Source: Dehalococcoidia bacterium
GTDB lineage: Bacteria > Chloroflexota > Dehalococcoidia > UBA2979
DNA: 25,016 nucleotides
NCBI GenBank assembly: GCA_023228825.1
Contig: JALOAL010000028.1
Span: 1 to 25,016 of the forward strand
Direction of reading: 5' to 3'
Shown: one piece after another, positions 7,526-15,816 of the stretch
How the letters are laid out: each line of letters begins with the position of its first letter
Position numbering within the stretch: position 1 is the first letter of the stretch
The notes under the pieces: generated by a model
What the model was told of the DNA's origin: nothing
Database searches by the model: none
What the model saw: only the letters and a program-made list of their open reading frames with translations
Position numbers and translations under genes: made by a program

Positions 7526-9010
7526 CTACACGAAGGGTGTGATGGCCTCGCGCTCCTCCGCGAAGGGGTCAGACTCCACGCGCGTCTCCCGGTCGAACAC
7601 CATCGTCGGGCGGGCCGTCTCGTCGTAGGCCGGCCAGTCGCCGATGCCCTCGTGCGAGGGGTTGCCGCCGCGCGCGAAGGCGATCCACGCGTCCATCATC
7701 TGGCGGGAGAGCGCCTCCGCCTCCGGCCCGCTGCCGGCGAAGCGGTCCTGCGTGGGCGCCCACAACGTGCCGAACACGAACGGCATCTCCAGCGCGTGAC
7801 ACGATCCGAAGGCCCCACCGCGCGCCGGCGACTCCCACGAGAAGAGGTACACGAACGCGTCCTGCGGGAACCGGCGGTAGCCCTCCGCCACCCGCACCGC
7901 GTTCACACGGAACCGCGCGTCCGAGGTGATGGCGTCGTACACGTCCACGTTCGAGGCCGGCAGGCTGCGCGCCGTGCGGGACGCACGGTAGACCTCCACC
8001 AGGCGCGCCACGTCCGCCGGCGACGCCTTCGGCAGCGCCTCCGCGACCAGCGCCGGCAGGGCGTCGTCCGCGATTGCGCGGTCGCGACTGGTGGCGTTGA
8101 ACAACTTCACCTCGTCTCGGTTCGTGCCGATGAGGATGGGGACGTCTGCGGCCTGCGCGTTGCGGATCGCCTCGTGCGGCGCGAGCGGGAGCACCCCGTC
8201 GCGGACCGGCCCCCACCGCCCCACGCGGTGCTGCGCCTCCACGATGCGCTGCCACGGCACGTCCATCACCTGCGCCGCGGACGCGCGGTCCAGCCCCAAC
8301 TCGTGCAGCAGGGCGTCCGCCGCCTTCGACGCATCCTCCTTGCTGGAGGCGCGACCACTCCCGCTCTGCAGGATGGCGCGATGGAAGAGGCCGCGCGCCG
8401 GCGTCGCGGCCAGCAGCGCCCCCACCGCCGCCGCGCCCGCTGACTCGCCAAAGACCGTCACGTTCCCCGCGTCACCCCCGAAGGCCTCGACGTTGTCGCG
8501 CACCCACTGGAGCGCGGCCACCTGGTCCAGCAGGCCACAGTTGGCCACCGCGCCCTCGATCAGGCCCTCGAAGTCCGCATAGCCCAGCGCGCCCAGGCGG
8601 TAGTGGACGGTGACCACCACCACGTCCCCCCGCACCGCCAGCGGGCCACCGTCGTACAGCAGTTCCGCGCCCGAACCGTGCGTGTAGCCGCCGCCGTGGA
8701 TCCAGAACAGCACCGGCCGCCTCGCCCCGTCCAGCGCCGGCGTGTACACGTTCAGGTAGAGGCAGTCCTCGTCCCGAGGGGTGCTGGAGGCGAAGCCCTG
8801 GATCGGGTGGTCACCCTGCGGCGCCGACCGTTCGAAGGCCTGCGTCGGACGCGTCGACGTCCACGCCGTCACCGGCTGCGGCGCGCGGAATCGGTTCGCG
8901 CCGCCCGTCCCTGCCGCAAACGGAATGCCCAGGAATGCGTGGTGCGGCCCTCCGTGCTCGTCCCGCTCAAGCCCCTCCACCGGGCCGTTCGTCGTGCTCA
9001 CGATCGCCAT
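7526..9010 (-). CDS. Type-B carboxylesterase (alpha/beta hydrolase)
   Basis: A 494-residue esterase of the carboxylesterase/para-nitrobenzyl esterase family, full length. The oxyanion-hole HGGG is at 105-108, the nucleophile elbow GESAG at 188-192 (Ser190), the acid Glu300 in TNRDEVKLF, and the base His405 in GSCHALEMPFVF. The family signature EDCLYLNVYTP is at 81-91. No signal peptide is visible, so it is probably cytoplasmic. It hydrolyses esters; the physiological substrate cannot be read from sequence. GAGGGGGG lies before ATG 9010, which fixes the start. The gene is transcribed away from the eCIS-like gene across a 398-bp divergent region. Confidence 0.93.
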   Translation of the reverse strand: MAIVSTTNGPVEGLERDEHGGPHHAFLGIPFAAGTGGANRFRAPQPVTAWTSTRPTQAFERSAPQGDHPIQGFASSTPRDEDCLYLNVYTPALDGARRPVLFWIHGGGYTHGSGAELLYDGGPLAVRGDVVVVTVHYRLGALGYADFEGLIEGAVANCGLLDQVAALQWVRDNVEAFGGDAGNVTVFGESAGAAAVGALLAATPARGLFHRAILQSGSGRASSKEDASKAADALLHELGLDRASAAQVMDVPWQRIVEAQHRVGRWGPVRDGVLPLAPHEAIRNAQAADVPILIGTNRDEVKLFNATSRDRAIADDALPALVAEALPKASPADVARLVEVYRASRTARSLPASNVDVYDAITSDARFRVNAVRVAEGYRRFPQDAFVYLFSWESPARGGAFGSCHALEMPFVFGTLWAPTQDRFAGSGPEAEALSRQMMDAWIAFARGGNPSHEGIGDWPAYDETARPTMVFDRETRVESDPFAEEREAITPFV

Positions 9011-9408
9011 GTGTTCCCCCCTCGATCCCTCCATACGCGCGCGGGCGGGAGTGTACCGCCGCGCCGATGCCTTCGGGTGGAGGCGCTGCCTCCCAGGCGA
9101 CGTTGTCCTCCCGGTCATCCCGGACGCGCTCGTCGTCCTCCCGGTGAATCAGTGGCCAGGGCGTCCGCCCGCCCATCCGATGTCAAGGTGCACCCGCGAC
9201 CGGGCCCCTCCGTACCGCCGTGTACCGGTTTCGCCCGCCGCTTGCCATCGCCGGCCATCGATCCACACCCCGCTCCGCGCCGAGATTGGCCCGAACGATC
9301 CCCTGTTCGGAAACCCCGCGATCTCGTAGGGTTGCCATGCCCCACCGTGGGAGGGGCCCCGAGTGCGCCGCGAGGCTGGGCGCCAGGGTGTTGCGGGGAG
9401 CCTGTCGC
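9011..9408. other. Divergent intergenic region of 398 bp
   Basis: No convincing gene. It should hold the promoters of the esterase and of the AGN-motif gene. The only marked structure is a dyad, CCGAAC (9291-9296) and GTTCGG (9305-9310) separated by 8 bp, about 100 bp before ATG 9409. Confidence 0.6.
9291..9310. promoter_or_regulatory. Dyad symmetry, possible operator
   Basis: Perfect 6-bp arms CCGAAC and GTTCGG around an 8-bp spacer. The arms resemble a LexA box, but that operator needs a 4-bp spacer, so another dimeric regulator is more likely. Regulator unknown. Confidence 0.3.
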
Positions 9409-11286
9409 ATGGCGCGTGCGCGCACCAAGGCCCAACGAGAACCAACGCCGCAGGCGGAAGAGACGCGCCGCAAGCCGCACGTCACGCCCGCCGCCGACCA
9501 CGCCCTCGCCACCTCGCTCGCACGGGCCAGCGGTATGCCCTCGCAACAGGCGGCGCGGGTGCAGACGGCGGGCAACGCCGCCGTGCGACGCTCGCTCGCG
9601 GAGCGCGTGACGCGCGCGCCCGCCAGCGGACCCCAGCGCCTGTGGGACCGCGCCGAGTTCGGCAAGCGCACCTACGAGAGTTTCTTCACCCAGAAGAGCC
9701 AGGCGCAGAAGACGGTGGAGCAACTGATCACCGCCTACGCCGCGCTCCAGCCGGACCCGAAGGGCATGCCCACCGCGGCGCACGCCAACCTTCTGGCCCA
9801 GATGCGCGCCTCCGCCGAGTTCTGGATCAACGACCACACCGCCACCGACGAGGACGGCTCGGTGGTAGACCCCAACCGCCCGAAGCGCATGCAGGGCTTC
9901 AGGGACTTCCTGACCAACGTGGACGCCGAACTCGCCCTGGTGAAGACCGGCCTGGGCGACAAGTTCTCGCCCGAGATCGGCGAGAAGCACGAGGCGTTCA
10001 CCGCGCTGGCAGAGCGCTACACCGGCAGCGCCAGCACGCTCTTCACCAAGGCCGCCGGGCTGGTGGACAGGGTGGTGGGCAACCCCGGCGAGTCCGGCAA
10101 GGTGGAGATCGAATTCGAGATCCCCGTGGACCCCTCTGGCGTGGGCTTCATTGGCGGCCGCCTGACCGTCGAGGCGTCGCGCGAAGACGACATGATGGTG
10201 AAGACGCGCACGGAGATGGTGGTCACCGGCGGCGCCAAGGTCGGCATCGCCAAGATCAAGGCGGAACTCGGCGGCTTCGTAGAGGCCCAGGCCCCCAGCG
10301 CTGCCGAGGTCATGAACCTCTACTCCTACGGCATGTACCGCCGCTTCCGCGAGTCCAGCGTCATCCCCGCAGAGATGACGAACTACCTGTGGGGAGGATC
10401 GCGCGGCGACTTCGGCAAGAAGAAGGCGGAGAACTGGTCCCGCGACCTGGAGAAGCGACTCTTCGAGATCGTCCCGCTACCGGATCAGAACGAACCGAAG
10501 TACCAGAGCATCTCCAACCCCGCCAAGCGCAAGGAGGCCTACGACGCCGACCTCGCAGCGGCGGAGGCGGCGCAGGAGCGGGTCCGCAGCGTCTACGTCA
10601 CCACCGGCGGCGTGGTGGCCGGCAAGGGCGAGGTAGGACTCTCCGGCATCGCCGAACTGGCCATCGGCGTGAAGTACACCAGCGGCAAGAAGATCGACGC
10701 CGACGCGATCGTGGCCGCGAAGGGCGCGGCGGGCGCAAAGAACAAGAACAAGACCGCCGGCTTCGGCCAGCAGGCACTGGGCAAGGACGTCTCCTCCATC
10801 TCCGGCTCCATCGGCCTCACCCTGGGTCCGATCGAGGGACAACTGACGGTGGGCGCCACCGGCGAGAAGCGGACGGTCGAGTTCGAAGTTGGCGGCAAGG
10901 TGCCAGCCAGCGCCATGAATGGCCTGCCCGCCTACCTGGCGGACGTCGCGGTCAGCGGCGTGAAGTTGTATCGCACCCTGCAGACCGCGGACTCCAAGAC
11001 GGAAAGCCTCGGCCCGCTGATGGCGTTCGGCTCGTTCCAGAAGTCGCTCGTGGGCACGCCGGTGCACGGCGCCATCACCCGGCAAGGGCTGGGCGTCATC
11101 GGCGACGTGGGCCTCAAGTTCGTCGCCAGCATGGAACGCGAGGACGGGAAGTGGACCGGCGACCTGGAGTTGAAGCACGTCACCGAACTGGGGACGGACA
11201 TTGGCGGCGCGCTCAAGGTGACACTGGAGAAGGAGTCCCGGCTGGCGAAGTGGTCCTACGGCCCCGGCGGCTGGACGATGTCCTGA
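9409..11286 (+). CDS. AGN-motif protein, putative eCIS-associated cargo
   Basis: A 625-residue protein without a known enzymatic motif. Residues 1-40 are basic and disordered; about 45-65 carry QAARVQTAGNAAVRRSL, close to the L-Q-x-x-A-G-N-x-A-V-x-R-L-L motif that opens many proteins encoded with extracellular contractile injection systems. Residues about 75-215 are helical, with an EQLITAYAAL helix and an AEFWINDHT turn. From about 225 on it is beta-rich with Gly-rich alternating strands, including a YGMYRRFRESSVIPAEM segment and LWGG. There is no signal peptide. ATG 9409 has GGGGAG nine bases upstream; ATGs further up lack one. It is followed after 43 bp by another plus-strand gene. No sheath, tube or AAA+ gene is in the window, so delivery by an eCIS is inference. 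Confidence 0.6.
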   Translation: MARARTKAQREPTPQAEETRRKPHVTPAADHALATSLARASGMPSQQAARVQTAGNAAVRRSLAERVTRAPASGPQRLWDRAEFGKRTYESFFTQKSQAQKTVEQLITAYAALQPDPKGMPTAAHANLLAQMRASAEFWINDHTATDEDGSVVDPNRPKRMQGFRDFLTNVDAELALVKTGLGDKFSPEIGEKHEAFTALAERYTGSASTLFTKAAGLVDRVVGNPGESGKVEIEFEIPVDPSGVGFIGGRLTVEASREDDMMVKTRTEMVVTGGAKVGIAKIKAELGGFVEAQAPSAAEVMNLYSYGMYRRFRESSVIPAEMTNYLWGGSRGDFGKKKAENWSRDLEKRLFEIVPLPDQNEPKYQSISNPAKRKEAYDADLAAAEAAQERVRSVYVTTGGVVAGKGEVGLSGIAELAIGVKYTSGKKIDADAIVAAKGAAGAKNKNKTAGFGQQALGKDVSSISGSIGLTLGPIEGQLTVGATGEKRTVEFEVGGKVPASAMNGLPAYLADVAVSGVKLYRTLQTADSKTESLGPLMAFGSFQKSLVGTPVHGAITRQGLGVIGDVGLKFVASMEREDGKWTGDLELKHVTELGTDIGGALKVTLEKESRLAKWSYGPGGWTMS

Positions 11287-11329
11287 CTGCGCGCACGCCG
11301 CAGCGCGCACCGTCCCCTACCCTTCCACC

Positions 11330-11818
11330 ATGCCCACCTTCTCCACAGACGACCTCCTCACCCTCCACGAGCCCAACGGCCACGAGTTCGACGTGACCCT
11401 GGTCTCCGTCTCCACCGAAAGCGCCCAGGACGGCACCGCGCCGGACGTGCGCCTGCTCTTCGACACGGGCTGGGACACCTACGACCGCGAGGTGGAGATC
11501 TTCAACCTCTTCCACTCATCCCCGGAGGTGCGCGGAGACGGCCCCCCGGACGGATTCATCCCGGGCAAGCGGGTGCGCGTGGAACTGCGCCTCTCCAGCG
11601 CCCTGGCGCGCGAGCACTTCCACGGCACGGACGCGGAGACGATCGCGCGCCACCTCATCGCCCTCCGCGACGACGACCGAGAACACCCGCTGCTGGAAAC
11701 GGAGGCGTGGTACCTGACCGCCGCCTCGCAGTCCCTCCCCCTCCCCGCCGAGGCCTCCCCCACCGCCGCCCTCCGCGAGGGCTACCGCACCACCTGGGAC
11801 ACCGCCGCCAGCGTGTGA
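11330..11818 (+). CDS. Hypothetical protein downstream of the AGN-motif gene
   Basis: A 162-residue soluble protein I do not recognise. It has a Pro-free N-terminal beta region (NGHEFDVTLVSVSTES, then VRLLFDTGWDTYDREVEIF), a Gly/Pro loop (GDGPPDGFIPGKRVRVELRLSS) and a C-terminal helix pair ending in an Ala/Pro-rich tail. ATG 11330 has no evident ribosome site, so translation may depend on the upstream gene 43 bp away. The spacing suggests a two-gene unit, which would fit an accessory, chaperone or immunity-type partner, but nothing in the sequence proves it. It is convergent with the helicase gene, only 18 bp from it. Confidence 0.65.
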   Translation: MPTFSTDDLLTLHEPNGHEFDVTLVSVSTESAQDGTAPDVRLLFDTGWDTYDREVEIFNLFHSSPEVRGDGPPDGFIPGKRVRVELRLSSALAREHFHGTDAETIARHLIALRDDDREHPLLETEAWYLTAASQSLPLPAEASPTAALREGYRTTWDTAASV

Positions 11819-11836
11819 CGGCGGGGGGTTGGGGGG

Positions 11837-13846
11837 CTATTCGAGCGAGGGCACCCCGGCTGCCTCGAGCAGTGCGGCGACGCGATCGAAATCCTCGGGC
11901 GGGAGAGTTGAGTCCGAGCCATCCGGCTTGGGCACCCAGATGACTTGCCCGCGACGCGCGCGGGTGAGGATGACGCGATACCCGTTGATGATGTATTGGC
12001 GCTTGCGATCGTTCGGTTCCACCCAGTCCGCTCCGTGGAGCGACTGTACTTCCCAGCCTTTCAGGTCGACCGTGGGCACCAAGTCATTGCCCCAGCAAAC
12101 ACAAGCCCAGTCGATCTCCAAGCCCTGGCAATCGAAATTGGTGGCCGCGACTTCGAGTTGGTTGGAACTGCGGATGTCACCTTGCCCGGCCAAGAACCAG
12201 TGTGACCAGGCACTCTCGCGCCAGAGAACCCGGGTGTCGATCCCCCAGGCTCGAAGCCGTCTGGCTTCCGAACTCGCGAGGAGGCCATACCGTTGCTCGC
12301 CTGCGATCTCACGGAGCCAGGCTTTCGCATGGTCGAGGTGACGCGTCATGACGAGCGGATACTCTCGGAGAGTCAGAGCCACACGGGCAACCGCGGCGTT
12401 CGGCTCGAGCAGACGGTCAACCCACGTGTTCAGTAGCTCAGCGCGTGGGCTTCGGAGGTTCATCTGGAGATGGAGTCGGGGATCAGTGATGACGCGACTC
12501 GCTTCTGTAGCGCTCGCATATAGGAGTCCACCAGGCGGCGGGGTGGCACCAGGCAAGACCGCGGGAGAGGCATAGACCAGCCAGTCGGGGTGTTCCTCTG
12601 CGAGCGCCCGCCCCCATTCAGGCAGGCCCGCTTCGCCATCGCCAATCTCCTGGCCGTTGCCGACCAAGGCCACGATGACGCCCCACCTGGATACGCGGTT
12701 CATGATGCTGAGAAACAAGTCGGGTTCGGAGCGAACGAGCACCTTCTTGCGCTTTGTCTTAGTCGTGACGCGTTCAGCATCCCAGGCGCGCTGAGCCTCG
12801 TCGAAGAGAATCACGTGCTCCGGTGCCACAGGCCCATCGGACGGAGCATGCAAGTCCCTGAAACGATAAGCATGGTCGATGAGCGCTTGGATCTCCCGCT
12901 TCGCACCATCCTTCGTTGTCCCTTTGACCTCGGCAGCAGAGCGCGCGAGGGTTTCGGAGATCACCTCTACGAGCGGACGATTCCCCGAGAGGAACACCGC
13001 TCCTTCCCCGGCTACGTCCCGCTCGCTGTCCTTGAGGTGTGCGATCTGAAGCCCGGCAAGGGTCTTCCCTGAACCGGGCGCCCCCGTCACGAACGCGATT
13101 CCCCTACGGCCGTCCCTTCGGCATTTCTCGATCAGCTCCTGTACCGCCTGAACCGTTTCATCCAAGTTGGTGGCGCCCGATACGGAGATCTCCGTTAGTT
13201 GATGTCCCTCGAAGAGTGCTCGCGCGGCCTCGATGATGCTCAGTGTGGGCTTGTAGGCCGAGTTCTCCCAAAGAACAGGGTCAATCGGGACTGAGTTGTC
13301 GACGTGGAGTGCAGACCACCATTCGAGAATGAGATCGGGAAGTCCGGAGGGAACGACGTTCTGGACTTCCTGAACCGCACGCTCCTCCCGGGAGGCCTCG
13401 CCTCGGAACGGACTATCAGCATCCGTCGCAATCAGTACCGGAACGATGAAGCGGCCGCTACTTTCTTTGTGGAAGTCTCGGAGATCAAGCGCGTACTGCT
13501 CGACCTGCCAATATGCCGACCTCGCAAACCGAGCGGCTTCCTTCCACTCCAAGACGAAAATGACATCATTCGCGAGGATCACGGCGTCGATTAGTCGGCC
13601 GCGCCTTGGAATGTCGTACTCCAGCAGATAGTGCCAGTCGAGCGCCTGTGGCTCCCGATCGATGAGTGCTGAAGCGGCCTCCTTCAGAAGACCGACCGAC
13701 CCTTCCCAGGCTCCAACTGATTGAGCAGTGGGATTGCGGTTGCTATCCGTGGCGGCCGCGGCAAGCTCCGCCGCTACGGCACGAGTGTCGTGCTCGACTA
13801 GTTCTGCAAGTGTTCCACGATGCCAAGCCCGCATGGCGCGGACCAT
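11837..13846 (-). CDS. DUF2075/Schlafen-type SF1 helicase with nuclease-like N-terminus
   Basis: A 669-residue protein. The N-terminal 180 residues hold D87 in LIDAVI, then E100-W-K102 in VIFVLEWKEA, and a Q-x-x-x-Y helix (114-118): the D...E-x-K arrangement of PD-(D/E)XK nucleases, as in NERD-like domains. The helicase part has Walker A GAPGSGKT (255-262), Walker B VILFDEAQ (345-352), a motif III-like VALVGNGQEI, and a motif VI-like NGYRVILTRARRG near the C-terminus. This matches the DUF2075 (SLFN group 3) helicases, some of which sit in phage-defence loci. The DNA here is visibly less GC-rich and uses codons rare in its neighbours, a sign of transfer. It lies between an eCIS-like pair and phage genes. 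Whether it defends, or belongs to the element, is open. Confidence 0.85.
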   Translation of the reverse strand: MVRAMRAWHRGTLAELVEHDTRAVAAELAAAATDSNRNPTAQSVGAWEGSVGLLKEAASALIDREPQALDWHYLLEYDIPRRGRLIDAVILANDVIFVLEWKEAARFARSAYWQVEQYALDLRDFHKESSGRFIVPVLIATDADSPFRGEASREERAVQEVQNVVPSGLPDLILEWWSALHVDNSVPIDPVLWENSAYKPTLSIIEAARALFEGHQLTEISVSGATNLDETVQAVQELIEKCRRDGRRGIAFVTGAPGSGKTLAGLQIAHLKDSERDVAGEGAVFLSGNRPLVEVISETLARSAAEVKGTTKDGAKREIQALIDHAYRFRDLHAPSDGPVAPEHVILFDEAQRAWDAERVTTKTKRKKVLVRSEPDLFLSIMNRVSRWGVIVALVGNGQEIGDGEAGLPEWGRALAEEHPDWLVYASPAVLPGATPPPGGLLYASATEASRVITDPRLHLQMNLRSPRAELLNTWVDRLLEPNAAVARVALTLREYPLVMTRHLDHAKAWLREIAGEQRYGLLASSEARRLRAWGIDTRVLWRESAWSHWFLAGQGDIRSSNQLEVAATNFDCQGLEIDWACVCWGNDLVPTVDLKGWEVQSLHGADWVEPNDRKRQYIINGYRVILTRARRGQVIWVPKPDGSDSTLPPEDFDRVAALLEAAGVPSLE

Positions 13847-13858
13847 AACGGGCCAGCA

Positions 13859-14036
13859 TCACAGGGTCCATCTGATGCCTGCCACGGTGCCTACTCGGTG
13901 ATCAACTCCACGTCCCACCTCACACAACGTCGTGTACTGATCGATCGGCTCACGTTCTTCGACCTCCCACACGGGCGTCTTCCACGCCGACTCCTCGTCA
14001 GGGGCTTCCATGAAGGTCACTCGGTAGCGCCGCATT
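13859..14036 (-). pseudogene. Short minus-strand gene, possibly frameshifted
   Basis: ATG 14036 is preceded by AAGGAGG four bases away, one of the best ribosome sites in the window. The frame gives 28 residues (MRRYRVTFMEAPDEESAWK and nine more) and stops at 13950. If one A is removed from the AAA at about codon 19, the frame continues with TPVWEVEEREPIDQYTTL to a stop at 13859, giving about 58 residues of normal composition. It lies directly upstream of the helicase in the same direction. I do not recognise it; a small intact peptide, a decayed gene or a sequencing error are all possible. Confidence 0.35.
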
Positions 14037-14116
14037 TGCCCCTCCTTGCGCCAAGTGCCCGTTCTTGTAGCACATGCGTTCGCCTAGCCTCCGGGCGCAC
14101 AAAGGGGGTGGGACTG

Positions 14117-15010
14117 ATGGCGTTGACACTGGCGGAGGGCGCGAAACTCTCCAACGATGTGCTGCTGGAGGGCGTGATCGAGACGGCAGTCGCCGACTCG
14201 CCCGTGCTACAGCGCATGCCCTTCATCGAGATCGTGGGCAACGGGCTCACCTACAACCGCGAGAACGCGCCCGCATCGGCCTCCTTCTATGCCGTGGGCG
14301 AGACATGGGCCGAGGACACGCCCACGTTCACACAGGTCACCGCCACCCTGAAGATCCTGGGCGGCGATGCGGACGTGGATCACTACCTGGCCCGCACACG
14401 CAACAACGTGCAGGACCTGGAGGCCGCCGTGGCCGCGCTGAAGGCCAAGGCCGTGCAACAGGCCTTCGATGACACCTTCATCAACGGCGACACCAGCGGC
14501 GACACAAGCGCCTTCGACGGCCTCGACCGGCTGTGCGGCGCCGGCCAGACCGTGGGCAACGGGGACGACGGCGGCCCGCTCTCCCTCGCGAAACTGGATG
14601 AGTTGATCGACCGCGTCCGAGGCGGCAAGCCGGACCTCCTGCTCATGTCCAGGCGCACCCGGCGGGCGCTGACCGCGCTCGGACGCGCGGCCGGCAGCGG
14701 CGTCGTGGAGCAGGACCGCGACGCCCTAGGGCGCATGGTCCAGTACTACGACGGCGTCCCCATTGGCGTGGACGACTACATCGCGGACGACACCACCGTC
14801 GGCGAGTCTGACGACTGCTCCACCATCTTCGCCGTGCAGTTCGGCGAGGGCAGCCTGGCAGGCCTGACCGGGCCCGGCGGACTGACCGTGGAGCGCGTGG
14901 GATCGCTGGAGACGAAGGACGCCACCCGCATCCGCGTGAAGTGGTACGTGAGCCTCGCCCTGTTCAACGAACTGAAGTTGGCGCGCCTCGTGGGCGTGCG
15001 GCCGGCCTGA
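14117..15010 (+). CDS. Phage major capsid protein (HK97-like)
   Basis: A 297-residue protein that builds phage-type shells. The N-terminal arm (1-45), the E-loop-like segment SASFYAVGETWAEDTPTFTQVTATLKILGGDADVD (read in parts at 55-88), the central helix DLEAAVAALKAKAVQQAFDDTFINGD and the C-terminal SLETKDATRIRVKWYVSLALFNELKLARLVGV agree with HK97-fold capsid proteins. There is no N-terminal delta/protease-cleaved domain, so assembly should need a separate scaffold, such as the product of the gene at 6453. ATG 14117 follows AAAGGGGG; the open frame extends far upstream without a start signal. No portal, terminase or protease gene precedes it; the upstream gene is the minus-strand helicase. 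Confidence 0.82.
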   Translation: MALTLAEGAKLSNDVLLEGVIETAVADSPVLQRMPFIEIVGNGLTYNRENAPASASFYAVGETWAEDTPTFTQVTATLKILGGDADVDHYLARTRNNVQDLEAAVAALKAKAVQQAFDDTFINGDTSGDTSAFDGLDRLCGAGQTVGNGDDGGPLSLAKLDELIDRVRGGKPDLLLMSRRTRRALTALGRAAGSGVVEQDRDALGRMVQYYDGVPIGVDDYIADDTTVGESDDCSTIFAVQFGEGSLAGLTGPGGLTVERVGSLETKDATRIRVKWYVSLALFNELKLARLVGVRPA

Positions 15011-15042
15011 CGCGCCCGACGGATCGAGGAGCCCGGCGCAGG

Positions 15043-15079
15043 GCCGAGGTAGCCGAGGTAGCCGAGGTAGGCCGAGGTT
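15043..15079 (+). repeat. 9-bp tandem repeat, four copies
   Basis: GCCGAGGTA is repeated at 15043-15051, 15052-15060 and 15061-15069, with a fourth copy, GCCGAGGTT, at 15071-15079, in the 175-bp gap between capsid and adaptor genes. The rest of that gap holds the adaptor ribosome site GAGAGGAG. Confidence 0.9.
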
Positions 15080-15185
15080 GAGCCGGGGGGCCGGACGGGC
15101 GACCGGCCTTCCGCCTACCTCCGCCACCCGAGGCGGGCCCGCTCCACACCCCCGATTCCCCGGCACGGCACGAGAGGAGCAACCC

Positions 15186-15812
15186 ATGGACCTGGCTGAG
15201 ATGCGTGGCCGAGTGCGGGCGGACCTGCGGGATCCGTCCGCCGAGCGCTGGGACGACGAGACGCTAGACCGGCACATCGGACGGGCGGTGGCCGAACTGT
15301 CGCTCGCCGCGCCGCGCGAGGCCACCGCCGAACTGATGACCACCAGCGGCTCGCGAGACCTGCCGCTCGCCGGCCTCGGCGACCGCGTGTCGATCGAGGC
15401 CGTCGAGTACCCGGCCGGGCGCTACCCGCCCGTGTTCGCGCCGTTCTCCGCCTGGGGCGACACCATGTCGCTGCTGGTGGACGGCGCGCCCGCGGCGGGC
15501 GAAGCCGTGCTCGTCCGCTACTCCGCCATGCACCGCCTGGACGAGGAGGACACCTCGCTCCCGGAGGCGCTGCATGACCTCGTGGCCACGGGCGCGGCGG
15601 CCTACGCGGCGATCGAGTGGGCCGCCTACGCCACGAACCGCATCAACACCGGCGGCGACGACGTCTGGCGGCGCTACCTCTCCTGGGGACAGGACCGCCT
15701 CGCCTCGTTCTCTCGAGCGCTGGCGAAGCATGGCCGGGAGCGCCGGCTGAAGTCGCGCCGCCTGTACGTGGCGGCCGCTGCGAGCCTGGGCGCGCGTCCC
15801 GTGGAGGGGTAG
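15186..15812 (+). CDS. Phage head-tail adaptor-like protein
   Basis: A 208-residue protein placed directly after the capsid gene. The N-terminal helices (LAEMRGRVRADLRDPSAERWDDETLDRHIGRAVAELS) have the R-x-x-L-x-D-x-x-x-x-x-W-x-D-x-x-L-x-x-x-I pattern of adaptor/connector proteins of the gp6/gp15 type, followed by a beta region (VSIEAVEYPAGRYPPVF, VLVRYSAMHRL) and a C-terminal helical part (LVATGAAAYAAIEWAAYATNRI). Such proteins bridge the portal and the tail. ATG 15186 follows GAGAGGAG. The GGAGGGG at its 3' end serves the next gene, so the cassette is tightly coupled. A portal is not encoded nearby. Confidence 0.7.
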   Translation: MDLAEMRGRVRADLRDPSAERWDDETLDRHIGRAVAELSLAAPREATAELMTTSGSRDLPLAGLGDRVSIEAVEYPAGRYPPVFAPFSAWGDTMSLLVDGAPAAGEAVLVRYSAMHRLDEEDTSLPEALHDLVATGAAAYAAIEWAAYATNRINTGGDDVWRRYLSWGQDRLASFSRALAKHGRERRLKSRRLYVAAAASLGARPVEG

Positions 15813-15816
15813 CGGC

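Noticed and set aside
9291..9310. CCGAAC/GTTCGG dyad as an SOS box
   Set aside because: The spacer is 8 bp; kept only as a low-confidence dyad.
13351..13361. GAACGACGTTC as an SOS box
   Set aside because: The spacer is 3 bp and it lies inside the helicase gene.
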